Below are positions 24,222 through 33,073 of a DNA stretch of 64,000 bases, piece by piece. Made by a program: the position numbers and the translations under genes. The stretch is from positions 1,984,001-2,048,000 of the forward strand of contig NZ_CP124614.1 of the NCBI RefSeq assembly GCF_029958905.1. Direction: 5' to 3'. Within the stretch, counting starts at the first letter, position 1. Every line of letters starts with the position of its first letter. The stretch comes from Vibrio sp. YMD68. GTDB taxonomy: Bacteria; Pseudomonadota; Gammaproteobacteria; Enterobacterales; Vibrionaceae. Below the pieces are notes generated by a model. It was not told the DNA's origin, did not search any database, and saw nothing but the letters and a program-made list of their open reading frames with translations.

Positions 24222-26222
24222 CTAACTCACCTTTCTGAGGTACTGAACTTTTGCGAGGTTAGCACTAAACAGTCGCTCTATGAGAATACTGGCGGGTTGC
24301 GGATTAGTCATAAAGTAGCCTTGCCCAATAAGACACCCAAAATCTTGCAGATCTTCTTGTTGCTTGCTCGTTTCAACTCCTTCAGCAACCACATCTAAGC
24401 CAAGCTCTCTTCCTAGATTTAGAATATTTTTGAGTAACACCATTGATTTGGCGCTTTCTCTGTAATCCGCCACAAAACTTCGGTCAATTTTGAGTGTTTG
24501 AAAGTCGAATTCTTTCAAGTAGGAGAGTGATGAAAATCCAGTGCCAAAATCATCCAAAGCCAAACGAACGCCAAGTTGCTTTAACTCCTTGAAGATGACT
24601 TTCGCTTGTTCTGCGTTTTCAATCAGCACACTCTCTGTGATTTCTAATTCTAAACTTGTTGTGTCAACGCCAGAATCGATAACAATGCGCTTTAACTGCT
24701 CAAAGAACGCCTGATTTTTGAGGCTTTTTGCAGAAACATTAATCGCCATCGTCCCCGTATCAATCTCCCTCGCCTGCCACTCTTTTTGTTGCTCAATTGA
24801 CTTGGACAACACCATCAAATCTAGCTCTCGAATCAATCCTGTCGATTCAGCAATGGGAATAAATGCATCTGGGCAAATCATGCCTTTTGTCGGGTGAAAC
24901 CACCGTAGAAGGGCTTCAACACCCACAATCTTGCCGCTTCTCAGTTCCCATTTCGGCAAATAATAAAGTGTAAATTGGTCTCGCTTAATGGCGGTTTTTA
25001 GATCGCGTTCGATTTCTATTCTCGACATCGAAATGCGATTAAGCTCTTCAGAGTAGAACTGAAAGTTGTTCTTTCCCAAAGACTTAGCGTGATACATCGC
25101 GTTGTCAGCGTAACGCATCAAAGAATCACTGTTCATACTGTCATCAGGATATATCGCAATACCGATGCTGGCTGAAATGGATGCGCAAACATCATTAATT
25201 TGAAAAGGGCGTTGCAGCGCCTTATTCAGGCTTTTGGCTATTTTACCGGCCGCATTGGTGGCTTTTTGCACATCATTGAGATGTTCAAGAACGACAACAA
25301 ATTCGTCTCCGCTGATTCTTGCGGCAGTATCGGAGTCTCGAATGCAGTGGTTGATGCGCGTTGCGACACTTTTTAGAAGTTTGTCACCAATGTCGTGACC
25401 ATATTGATCGTTGACGGTTTTGAAATGATCTAAATCGATGAACAGCACAGCAAACGTATTCTTTAATCGTGACGCTCTCGAAACAGACTTTTCCAAGCTC
25501 TCTAGAAACATCACCCGATTTGGCAATTTCGTCAGAGAGTCATAATGTGCTTGGTTATGCAGTTGTTCATTTTTGGCCGCGATAGATTCATTCGCTTTAC
25601 TTAAGGATTCAACCCAAACGGTTCTGTTCTCTTCAAATTTATTAAGCACTCGGTACAAGTACGCAACACTAGCAATGGAGACCATGATCAACATAATGCT
25701 GATGTACTGGTATCTTTGGATTCCCTCTTCTAGGTGCATTTTCACGGCTCTTTGGACATCATCCGCTTCTTGAATGAAGTCTAGGAACATTTCATCTGAC
25801 CGGATATCAATGGCCGAACCTGCACTTGAGATATCTTTATTTTGATGCCTTAGTAACGCTTCATTTCTAAACTTGACGAGTGTGTCTCGCATTGAAACCA
25901 AGATGATTCGCAGAGCGGAATCTTGAATGGGCTTAAAGTCACCCTGTATGCTGCTCCCACCTTCTAGCAAAGCTAATGTATGCCAGTCTGCAAGGTCGAG
26001 GTAATACCACACCTCTTGCACCGACTGAGTGGCATCCCCAGACATAACCTCTTCGAACCAAAGGTGCGCCAGTGTGCCGTTAATTTTGATTTCCTGAGAG
26101 GCTTCAATCAGCGGGGCTTTCTCTGTCAACAATTTGTTCGCTTGCGCAAACAGTAACGTTGTTAAGGAAATAATAATTCCTGCCAAAGTAACCGTGAGTA
26201 AAAATAACCTCTTTGCCTTCAT
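24222..26222 (-). CDS. Membrane GGDEF-EAL c-di-GMP turnover protein
   Basis: A 666-residue inner-membrane protein. A single N-terminal TM (about 7-27) leads into a periplasmic, mostly helical sensor region, then a second TM (about 175-195), then GGDEF (about 225-385) and EAL (about 400-650). The GGDEF site is SGDEF and is preceded at the correct distance by the I-site RDSD, so feedback-inhibited cyclase activity is possible. The EAL domain has EALLRW, NVSAKSLKN, LEITES, DDFGTGFSSL, KIDRSF and AEGVET, so it should be an active phosphodiesterase. Which activity dominates is not decidable from sequence. It is divergent from an orphan PstS-like gene, suggesting that it may read a periplasmic signal from that protein. 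Confidence 0.92.
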   Translation of the reverse strand: MKAKRLFLLTVTLAGIIISLTTLLFAQANKLLTEKAPLIEASQEIKINGTLAHLWFEEVMSGDATQSVQEVWYYLDLADWHTLALLEGGSSIQGDFKPIQDSALRIILVSMRDTLVKFRNEALLRHQNKDISSAGSAIDIRSDEMFLDFIQEADDVQRAVKMHLEEGIQRYQYISIMLIMVSIASVAYLYRVLNKFEENRTVWVESLSKANESIAAKNEQLHNQAHYDSLTKLPNRVMFLESLEKSVSRASRLKNTFAVLFIDLDHFKTVNDQYGHDIGDKLLKSVATRINHCIRDSDTAARISGDEFVVVLEHLNDVQKATNAAGKIAKSLNKALQRPFQINDVCASISASIGIAIYPDDSMNSDSLMRYADNAMYHAKSLGKNNFQFYSEELNRISMSRIEIERDLKTAIKRDQFTLYYLPKWELRSGKIVGVEALLRWFHPTKGMICPDAFIPIAESTGLIRELDLMVLSKSIEQQKEWQAREIDTGTMAINVSAKSLKNQAFFEQLKRIVIDSGVDTTSLELEITESVLIENAEQAKVIFKELKQLGVRLALDDFGTGFSSLSYLKEFDFQTLKIDRSFVADYRESAKSMVLLKNILNLGRELGLDVVAEGVETSKQQEDLQDFGCLIGQGYFMTNPQPASILIERLFSANLAKVQYLRKVS

Positions 26223-26381
26223 TCCGCGTCCCTAACTTGAGCAACCGAGCATTCCAATTCTCAGTTGAAACTGGTTCTGACCTAATATCACCCGATTTAA
26301 CTCTTCCAAATCGTTGCGGTGAGATAGATAAACCAATTTATCTATATGATTGTTAAAACATTGATGAGGATTATCAGATCG

Positions 26382-26400
26382 TAATATTAAATTAATATTA
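26382..26400. promoter_or_regulatory. Perfect 9-1-9 palindrome before pstS-like gene
   Basis: TAATATTAA-A-TTAATATTA is a perfect 19-base inverted repeat 44-62 bases before the start of the PstS-like gene. It is in the divergent region shared with the GGDEF-EAL gene. It may be an operator, but AT-rich palindromes also occur by chance. Confidence 0.45.
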
Positions 26401-26443
26401 AAATGGCAACATTATCAGTAGCAGCAATCTCACGGAGTGAATT

Positions 26444-27382
26444 TTGGCTAAAAATATGACAGCAAAGAAAACACCCAAACCATTGATTGTAATATTAGTT
26501 ACTTGTCTATTTTGCTCATATTCTCAAGCAAAAAACCTCATCAAGGTGGACGGTTCAAGTACGGTCTTTCCTATCACTAATGCCATAGCAAAAGAGTTTA
26601 TGGCGACTGAAAATGGTAAAACTCAAATCGCGATTGGTATCAATGGAACTGGCGGTGGATTTAACAAATTCTGTCGAGGTGACATCGATATATCGAATGC
26701 TTCAAGGCCAATCAAAGCAAAGGAAATGAACATTTGTGAACAAAACGGCATTGAGTTTATTGAGCTGCCCGTCGCGCTTGACGCCATTACTGTCGTCGTC
26801 AGTAAACACAACACGTGGGCTCACTCGATGACCGTTGAAGAGCTCAAAACCGCTTGGAGCCCTGAATCAGAAGGGGTAGTTCAACGCTGGAGTGACTTAA
26901 ACAGCCTCTACCCCGATCGACCAATCGAACTTCATGGGCCAGGCGCTCATTCCGGCACTTACGATTACTTTGTCAACGCAGTATTAGGTGAAAAAACGAG
27001 CAGAAAGGATTACCGACCAAACGAAGATGACAACGTTTTGGCGCAAAACGTTGCCACTGACATAAACGCTATGGCTTTTTTTGGGCTCGCTTATTATTTG
27101 GAGCATAAAGACACGTTAAAAGCCGTGGCCATTGGCTGGCAAGGAAGAGAAGCCGTTCTTCCAAATGCTTCTAATGCCGCAAGCGGTTTGTATCAGCCAC
27201 TCTCTAGACCTTTGTTTATTTACGTCAATACTCAGTCTATGAAGAATAGAGCCTTCGTTAGACGGTTTGTAAACCTGTATCTAAACAAACACAGCACACC
27301 TGACGTTGTTAAACAGGCAGGCTATGTGCCACTCCCAAGTCATGCTTATGATTCAGCATTAGCCACGTTCAATGGGAAGTAA
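26444..27382 (+). CDS. Orphan PstS-like phosphate/anion-binding periplasmic protein
   Basis: A 312-residue secreted binding protein of the PstS family. It has a signal peptide (TAKKTPKPLIVILVTCLFCSYSQA), the phosphate-loop motif VDGSSTVFP, the Gly-rich IGINGTGGGFN, DISNASRPIK and HSGTYDYFV, all hallmarks of phosphate coordination. There is no pstC, pstA or pstB in the window, so transport by this cluster alone is not possible; a sensory or scavenging role is an inference. The start is likely TTG at 26444 because ACGGAG lies eight bases upstream; an ATG four codons later is the alternative. Divergent from the GGDEF-EAL gene. Confidence 0.88.
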   Translation: MAKNMTAKKTPKPLIVILVTCLFCSYSQAKNLIKVDGSSTVFPITNAIAKEFMATENGKTQIAIGINGTGGGFNKFCRGDIDISNASRPIKAKEMNICEQNGIEFIELPVALDAITVVVSKHNTWAHSMTVEELKTAWSPESEGVVQRWSDLNSLYPDRPIELHGPGAHSGTYDYFVNAVLGEKTSRKDYRPNEDDNVLAQNVATDINAMAFFGLAYYLEHKDTLKAVAIGWQGREAVLPNASNAASGLYQPLSRPLFIYVNTQSMKNRAFVRRFVNLYLNKHSTPDVVKQAGYVPLPSHAYDSALATFNGK

Positions 27383-27666
27383 ATTCTCTATAACGAACAC
27401 ACGCAACCCGTTCAATGCCTAATCAACATTGCTCAGTTTGAATTCTGTTGGTAAAGCGATCGACCACGACAGGTTGGTTATGGTGACAAATGCCTTCAAG
27501 TTTTATTCTGGTCTTCAGAGAGCAACCCGTAAGCGGAAATCATTTGCAAACAATCACCAATTTGATGCATCTCCCCCCCTTATTTCTCAATGAACACTTT
27601 TTGCCACTTTTATTATCGATTTCGATTAATATAATAATACTCTGTTATCAATCTCTGAGGTTAGCC

Positions 27667-28578
27667 ATGCTTAATCCACTTTGGCTGAACACGTTTAAAA
27701 CCCTTGTCGATATTGGCCACTTCACCCAAACCGCTGAAAAGCTGTACATGACTCAGCCAGGTGTCAGCCAACATATCAAAAAGCTTGAGTCAGCATGTAA
27801 ACATTCGTTAATTAAGCGAGAAGGAAAAAGCTTTGAGCTGACAGAACAAGGAAGAATGGTGTATCAATACGCACTCACATTAGCCAATAATGAGGCGATG
27901 CTGGTTGAAAGCCTGAGCTTTGATAATCCATTTTCAGGTCAATGTAAAATTGCGTGTTCGGGTTCGCTGGCGTTGCGTCTATACCCCGAACTCATCACAT
28001 TACAGCAGACGCACTCCGACTTGAGTATTCACCTTGAAGCCGCACCAAATCACAAGATCCTGAATGATTTACAAACGGGAGCAATCGACCTAGGCATCGT
28101 AACTCATATTCCCACGGGCAATCTTTTCCAAAGTAAAATCATTGGTAACGAGACGTTATGTTTAGTTGTACCTCGGTCATTCGACAATGAAAGAATAACC
28201 GCAGAAAAACTGATTGAATGTGGGCTCATCAGCCACCCTGATGCTAATCACTACTTATCACTCTACTTTGATTTATGTGGCGATAAAGAGCTAGAGAACC
28301 TTAATCTGGATGACATTCCACATTCCGGCCATATCAACCAACTTAGCCAGATTCTGCTTCCGGTAGCTAAAGGCATTGGATTTACGGTTATCCCTCAAGG
28401 CGCAATCGACAGTTTTTCAGAAAAAGAACAGCTGCATATTGTTTCGACCCAGTCCCCAGTCAATGAAACGTTATACATGGTACAAAAACGTCACAGAAAC
28501 CTGCCCGCTCGTTATGAGACGATCGCCGACTTACTTGATCAAACGCTTTCATCAAACACTTTCAGCAAACCGAGATAG
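27667..28578 (+). CDS. LysR-family transcriptional regulator
   Basis: A 303-residue LysR-type regulator. The ATG at 27667 (MLNPLWLNTFKTL) is used because GAGG stands ahead of it and it places the HTH at residues 1-62; a longer frame from 27490 has no such site. The HTH motif FTQTAEKLYMTQPGVSQHIKKLE is typical. The effector domain (about 90-300) spans the PBP fold with CSGSLALRLYPELI. There is no divergently transcribed partner gene, so the target is unknown. It lies 284 bases downstream of the PstS-like gene. Confidence 0.9.
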   Translation: MLNPLWLNTFKTLVDIGHFTQTAEKLYMTQPGVSQHIKKLESACKHSLIKREGKSFELTEQGRMVYQYALTLANNEAMLVESLSFDNPFSGQCKIACSGSLALRLYPELITLQQTHSDLSIHLEAAPNHKILNDLQTGAIDLGIVTHIPTGNLFQSKIIGNETLCLVVPRSFDNERITAEKLIECGLISHPDANHYLSLYFDLCGDKELENLNLDDIPHSGHINQLSQILLPVAKGIGFTVIPQGAIDSFSEKEQLHIVSTQSPVNETLYMVQKRHRNLPARYETIADLLDQTLSSNTFSKPR

Positions 28579-28614
28579 AGGATCTTAAAGAAAAGGCAGG
28601 GGATAAATAAGTGG

Positions 28615-28974
28615 TTAAGCCGTGCATGCTCTTAATTTAGCGAAGTGCACGGGATACTTCTGGCGTATGTGTCGCTGCTCTCTAACCATATCTTTAAAGC
28701 TAGGGCCTTTGGACAATAAAATAATCACTTCGTTTTTGTCTAGGCGCAGTACTTCGCCTTCAATTCTGATTTCACTGTCATCATGCAGATTTAAAACACC
28801 TGATAGATCTAACCCGTGGTGCACTGCCAATGGGTCATCAATCACAAAACGAATGCCTTTCTCAGACACTTCACTCACATGAAAAAGACGCTCATGAATT
28901 CTTATGATCGGCCTCGCTCGTTTTGGGTATTTTAGCCGATAATACTGGCGCTTTTGCTCTGGATTTTCACTCAT
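28615..28974 (-). CDS. PilZ-domain protein
   Basis: A 119-residue protein consisting of one PilZ domain. The c-di-GMP-binding RxxxR motif is present as RQYYR (residues 9-13), and the second motif, normally [D/N]xSxxG, reads EVSEKG (about 36-41), so the first residue is Glu rather than Asp/Asn. The overall fold signature (KGIRFVIDD, LDLSGVLNLHD) fits. It can act as a c-di-GMP receptor adaptor but binding is weaker evidence than in the canonical motif. Convergent with the LysR gene. Confidence 0.85.
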   Translation of the reverse strand: MSENPEQKRQYYRLKYPKRARPIIRIHERLFHVSEVSEKGIRFVIDDPLAVHHGLDLSGVLNLHDDSEIRIEGEVLRLDKNEVIILLSKGPSFKDMVREQRHIRQKYPVHFAKLRACTA

Positions 28975-29394
28975 ATGACAACCACTCCATTCTACTTCTT
29001 ATCCCTAATTATGTGAGTAATACATCCACATATGAATCAATCTATCTATTATTCTTATACTAAGGTTTCGACCTATTATCGTCTAACTTTAGCATAACGG
29101 GACCCGACTATCCAAAATACACCGACGAGTTGGCATCACCACTTCCTATCGCTATCTAGTGAATCTGTTAGTTCCACCGCTTCTAGAGTTAACATCTGTA
29201 CTGTTTTATTTTTGCGAAGAGAATGACTTTCTCAATGGTTGTCCACTCTATTACTTTTTGATTCTACAACTGTTTTTTTCGATCCTTTTAAAAGCACGAA
29301 AAAAGTCTCAGAATTAGGGCGAAATCGGTTTGACGCTCATGTGATTAACTTCTAAATTTTGTTATTAAGTCTATTAACTAGGAGGTCATTGAGG
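28975..29394. other. Intergenic region between PilZ gene and small gene
   Basis: 420 bases. A stem of TTTTTTCG with CGAAAAAA (about 29274-29306) and the promoter region for the small gene at 29395 lie here. I see no other gene. Confidence 0.45.
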
Positions 29395-29616
29395 ATGAAA
29401 AGAGCAAGCACTGCATATCGATTACAACTCATAAAAGAGGTCGCGACACGAAAGCAACGTGAACTTTCCAACGACGTAATGGCTAACTATATTCAGCACC
29501 TACTGAACGATAGCTCCCACAAGGAAGAATGTGTCGAAAGGAATCACCGATTTAGCGGCAGTCATTTTGATGAAAGTGCCGGGGGGTGGGTTAGTGATAC
29601 CTGGGGGCTAAAATAA
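29395..29616 (+). CDS. Small conserved-looking hypothetical protein, 73 residues
   Basis: The ATG at 29395 is preceded by GAGGTCATTGAGG, a plausible ribosome site, and starts MKRASTAYRLQLIKEVATRK. The protein is basic at the N-terminus, with a helical LSNDVMANYIQHLLND segment and a Trp/Gly-rich tail (GGWVSDTWG). No Cys cluster or TM is seen. I do not recognise the family. It stands alone. Confidence 0.55.
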   Translation: MKRASTAYRLQLIKEVATRKQRELSNDVMANYIQHLLNDSSHKEECVERNHRFSGSHFDESAGGWVSDTWGLK

Positions 29617-29757
29617 GTGGGATCCTATTACGCCGCCTGGATGTTATAAACAAGCTTCTACAAACAAGAGCTTGGAAATAAGTTATTGTAAATAATGGTG
29701 TGCGGCGTTACTTCTCTTCTGTCATTCTTTCTTTCCTGAAAACACCAAGTATTCCGA

Positions 29758-30006
29758 TTAAAACAGATCTTGCTGAGGGTCACTGGCTTCAATATCCGGT
29801 GATTGATCATGTTTTCCTTGCGACATTTTTCGTCGGTACCGTTGTCGACACAATTTTATAACATGAAGCTGCTGTGCCGTTGTCATCGATAACCAGTTAA
29901 AACGCTCCTCGCGATTTCGCATGCAGCCTTGGCAATACCCTTTTTCATCAGTGAGACAGACTCTTACACAAGGGCTTGGTACAGTAAAGAATTCTAATTG
30001 TTCCAA
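29758..30006 (-). CDS. DUF1289 family small protein
   Basis: An 82-residue protein with the DUF1289 Cys arrangement: SPCVRVC (Cys at about 13 and 17), then CQGC (about 25-28) and the RYRRKM tail. The Cys could bind a metal or iron-sulfur centre, but no function is established. The start is TTG at 30006 since AAGGGG stands five bases before it and no ATG is available in frame before the conserved core. Single gene. Confidence 0.8.
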   Translation of the reverse strand: MEQLEFFTVPSPCVRVCLTDEKGYCQGCMRNREERFNWLSMTTAQQLHVIKLCRQRYRRKMSQGKHDQSPDIEASDPQQDLF

Positions 30007-30203
30007 ATTAACCCCTTAAATCTCGATAATTCAATATGTTAGTTAATGATTATTAAGAGCGTGTTTTAAATTAGCAAAACTGTGACGTAGAGTAAACTAT
30101 GACTTAGTTCTGACAAAAACACTGTTTTATTAACTATACTTTTTTGCATTCTTAGACCGAATAGCACATTGCTTGGTCATATTTCAGTTCGGAGTTTTAT
30201 ATT

Positions 30204-30650
30204 ATGAAGCTTAGTTTAAAAACGCTCGTTGTTGCTATTTCTGTTCCAGTATTGTTGGCTGCCTGTACAAATGTCAGCGAGGAAGGACAAGTCATCACTC
30301 CTAAAGATCTACAGCACCACAACTGGGAACTTGTCCAAATCGATGGGCAAGACATAGTTAAAGATAACGACCATCGACCTGTGCGCCTAGAAGTTGGGGA
30401 GAACATGACGGCTAACGGACACGCTGGCTGCAACAATTTCTTTGGACAAGCTGAACTAAACGAAAACCAGTTCCGTATTGAAAAAATGGGCATGACAATG
30501 AAAATGTGTGATGACGTATCAATGAACACTGAAATGGTTATGTCTCAAGTGCTTACGGACTGGAGCAATATGACGCTAACAAAAGACAGCCTAGTACTTG
30601 AAAATGATGCACATACGTTAACGTTCACACTACGCGACTGGGTAAACTAG
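30204..30650 (+). CDS. META-domain lipoprotein (HslJ-like)
   Basis: A 148-residue secreted lipoprotein with signal peptide and lipobox LLAAC (Cys21, leucine at the -3 position). The META domain covers about 35-145 with the Gly/Cys segment GHAGCNNFFGQ. E. coli HslJ is a heat-inducible outer-membrane lipoprotein linked to novobiocin resistance, and the same location is expected here. A strong terminator follows. There is no neighbouring partner gene. Confidence 0.85.
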   Translation: MKLSLKTLVVAISVPVLLAACTNVSEEGQVITPKDLQHHNWELVQIDGQDIVKDNDHRPVRLEVGENMTANGHAGCNNFFGQAELNENQFRIEKMGMTMKMCDDVSMNTEMVMSQVLTDWSNMTLTKDSLVLENDAHTLTFTLRDWVN

Positions 30651-30685
30651 ACCCGACTTATATACTTAAATGTATTCGCTCAAAC

Positions 30686-30711
30686 AAAAGAACGGTTCGC
30701 CGTTCTTTTTT
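30686..30711 (+). terminator. Rho-independent terminator with TTCG tetraloop
   Basis: aaaagaacgg (30686-30695) and ccgttctttt (30100-offset copy at 30700-30709) form a perfect 10-bp stem around the very stable loop ttcg, followed by T. It terminates the META-domain gene. Confidence 0.92.
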
Positions 30712-30751
30712 CGTGTTAGAAGCCGACTTAGTAACGCTTTCGCTTCGCACG

Positions 30752-32584
30752 TTAGCGCTTTTCACGAACTTTAAAAAAACCCATCACTGATTGTAATTGT
30801 TGTGCCTGCGTACTCATTTCATTTGACGTGGAAGAAAGCTGAACTGAGCTTGAAGCATTCTGTTCAGTAATGACCGTGAGTTGTTTCATGGCATCGTTGA
30901 TCTGCTCGATCCCTGCTGATTGCTCATCGGAAGCGTGATTGATTTCTTGAACTAAACCGGATGTTTTGTTGATCGAAGGGACAATTTGCTCCAACAACCG
31001 TCCTGCTGTTTCAGCCAAAATAACACTGTCAGAGGCAACGTCTCCGATTTCTTGGGCTGCTCTTTGGCTCCGTTCAGCTAACTTTCTCACTTCTGCTGCC
31101 ACGACCGAAAACCCTTTACCATGCTCCCCCGCTCTGGCGGCTTCAATCGTTGCGTTCAATGCCAGTAGATTCGTTTGGTAAGCGATATCATCGATGATGC
31201 TTATTCTATCCGCTATTTTTTTCATCGCGATTACCGTTTGCTCAACCGCGACTTTACCCTCTTGCGCTTCAAAGGTCGCTTTAGAGGCCATATCATCCGT
31301 TACCTTAGCATTTTGAGTGTTCAATTTAATCAAAGCGGTCATGTCTTCCATTGAGTCTCTCGTTTGCTCAACACTGGAAGCCTGAGTCACAGAAGAGCGG
31401 CTCATCGAGTATGCTGTTGCGCTGACCTTTTCTGATGCACTGGCTAAGCTGTTTGATGTACTTCTTACTTCACCAATAATGCCTGAGAGTTGTTGTACCA
31501 TATGCTTCATCGCTTTGAGCAATTGTCCTGTCTCATCTTCGCTGTCAATTGAGATGTTTGACGTTAAATCCCCTTTAGCGAGTCGATTGGCAATCAATAC
31601 GGCTTTTCGAACAGGAACCGTAATAATTTTCGTAATAATGATGGCAAGAATAGCGCCCAAAAACACCGCGATGAAGCTGATTGCGATAACAAATGCTTTC
31701 GATTGATCATTTGAGGTCTGTAACCGAGGGCCTAGCAAATCTTGCCTCTCTTTAATGGCGAGTTTGAAACCTTCTATGAGTTTGGCGGATTGTTCTCCTA
31801 CCAAATCTAGCTTTTCACTCTTTAATCGATTTCGTTCCTCAATAACCGAAACAAGCTCATTGAAGGCGGTTATATATTGCCCATTGAGTACCGTTGCCTT
31901 GTCAATGATGGCACGATGCCTTGGGTTATTGGTTTGATGTGTTATTTGACCGAATGTGCGTAAATAGTGTTTGAATTCATTTTGCACCCGAACGACATCT
32001 TTTGAGTCATTACCATTGAGGAATTGACTCACATACAGCCTAGCCAACAGCAGATGGCGCATTGATTGCGAAACATCGTAGGCCTCATCCATATTACCGT
32101 CTTCTTTACTGCCAACGAGTAATGCCGTGATGTGTGTTTCTATCTCTGGGCCAAGTTTGTTCAGCGTTTCATGCACTAAAACATGTCGACGCTCAATTTT
32201 CTCGATAATTTGATTAAAGGTGACGTCATAAGTCTGTAAATGCTTTTCTACACGCTCAAAAATGGCCTTGTCTTCTTTGGTTAAAGCTTCATTCTGAGCT
32301 TCGACCATTAAACCGGTTAATGTATCAAAACGAGTTTGCTGCTCATCTAAAAACAGCTCATCTGAACTATCAATGTATTTTAACGCCGCTAAACGTACAC
32401 TTAATAAATTAGCTTGTACTCGGCCTGCGTTATTGGTGTTTCTAGCCAGTGAACGATAATCTGCGAATCCCGATGAAGCGGTTTGAAGCGCATTAAAAGC
32501 AAGATATGCCGTGATCATCAGAAGCAGCAAGACTGATGCAAAACCAAGCCCTAGCCGCATTCCAATTTTCATATTTCTAAACAT
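30752..32584 (-). CDS. Methyl-accepting chemotaxis protein with HBM-type sensor
   Basis: A chemoreceptor of about 610 residues. I take the ATG at 32584 (MFRNMKIG), which has GGGGTGG upstream; the frame opens ten codons earlier. Order: TM1 (about 9-30), a long all-helical periplasmic sensor of about 250 residues typical of the helical bimodular (HBM) family, TM2 (about 300-325), HAMP, and the signalling domain whose tip reads [26 protein letters not shown]. The tail FFKVREKR lacks a CheR-binding pentapeptide. HBM receptors in other bacteria sense TCA-cycle organic acids or amines, but the ligand here is unknown. Single gene. Confidence 0.92.
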   Translation of the reverse strand: MFRNMKIGMRLGLGFASVLLLLMITAYLAFNALQTASSGFADYRSLARNTNNAGRVQANLLSVRLAALKYIDSSDELFLDEQQTRFDTLTGLMVEAQNEALTKEDKAIFERVEKHLQTYDVTFNQIIEKIERRHVLVHETLNKLGPEIETHITALLVGSKEDGNMDEAYDVSQSMRHLLLARLYVSQFLNGNDSKDVVRVQNEFKHYLRTFGQITHQTNNPRHRAIIDKATVLNGQYITAFNELVSVIEERNRLKSEKLDLVGEQSAKLIEGFKLAIKERQDLLGPRLQTSNDQSKAFVIAISFIAVFLGAILAIIITKIITVPVRKAVLIANRLAKGDLTSNISIDSEDETGQLLKAMKHMVQQLSGIIGEVRSTSNSLASASEKVSATAYSMSRSSVTQASSVEQTRDSMEDMTALIKLNTQNAKVTDDMASKATFEAQEGKVAVEQTVIAMKKIADRISIIDDIAYQTNLLALNATIEAARAGEHGKGFSVVAAEVRKLAERSQRAAQEIGDVASDSVILAETAGRLLEQIVPSINKTSGLVQEINHASDEQSAGIEQINDAMKQLTVITEQNASSSVQLSSTSNEMSTQAQQLQSVMGFFKVREKR

Positions 32585-33073
32585 TAAAACCACCCCACGG
32601 AGAGCAGAACTCAATCCTCATTAACCTTATGTCCTTTTAGAGCAGCGACTACAAGGGAAATCCCTCAGTTTTAAAAAGAATACCTGAATGACAGGTGTTC
32701 ATTGACAAAACGGGCTGATTTCACTCTCTATTCAATACCTATGTACTACAACAATATTAGAACGATCCTAGGCAATTGCATGGTTTAAAGAGGTTTAAAG
32801 TCAATGTTGGCGACAAAAGACGCGGCCATTACAGAACAAAATGCCGGGTTCTTGTCGGCACTTGGCCACACTTTTCATTTAATTCTATCTTTACTGTAAT
32901 CTTTTTTGCTCTTTACGGGTCTCTAGAAACATCGCTTACACACCCTAATTCATTAACTGGGCTGTTCTGGATACATTTACGACAATCATTAAGTAAATAG
33001 TATTGATAAATGAATGAGATAGATTAGTATTTCTAGTTAATGGAACATAAAAACTTCACTGGTATTATTTAAC
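32585..33073. other. Divergent region between chemoreceptor and ynjB-like genes
   Basis: 489 bases between the divergent chemoreceptor gene (minus) and the ynjB-like gene (plus). It holds the inverted repeat at 32678-32700 and both promoter regions. A plus-strand open frame at 32776-33000 has no ribosome site or family features and is not accepted as a gene. Confidence 0.5.
32678..32700. promoter_or_regulatory. Inverted repeat upstream of the chemoreceptor gene
   Basis: GAATACCTG and CAGGTGTTC form a 9-5-9 inverted repeat with one mismatch, about 94-116 bases before the chemoreceptor start. It could be an operator; the regulator is unknown. Confidence 0.35.

Noticed and set aside
27490..27666. 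N-terminal extension of the LysR regulator
   Set aside because: It would place 59 unrelated residues before the HTH; the ATG at 27667 gives the standard length.
29648..29675. 14-nt direct repeat after the small gene at 29395
   Set aside because: The two copies agree at only about nine of fourteen positions, so it is not counted with the clear cases.
30715..30760. Additional stop-codon repeat at the chemoreceptor 3' end
   Set aside because: CGTGAAAAGCG and CGTGCGAAGCG are similar, but only about 15 nt with many differences; too weak to count.
32776..33000. Plus-strand open frame before the ynjB-like gene
   Set aside because: No ribosome site and no recognisable domain; likely chance.
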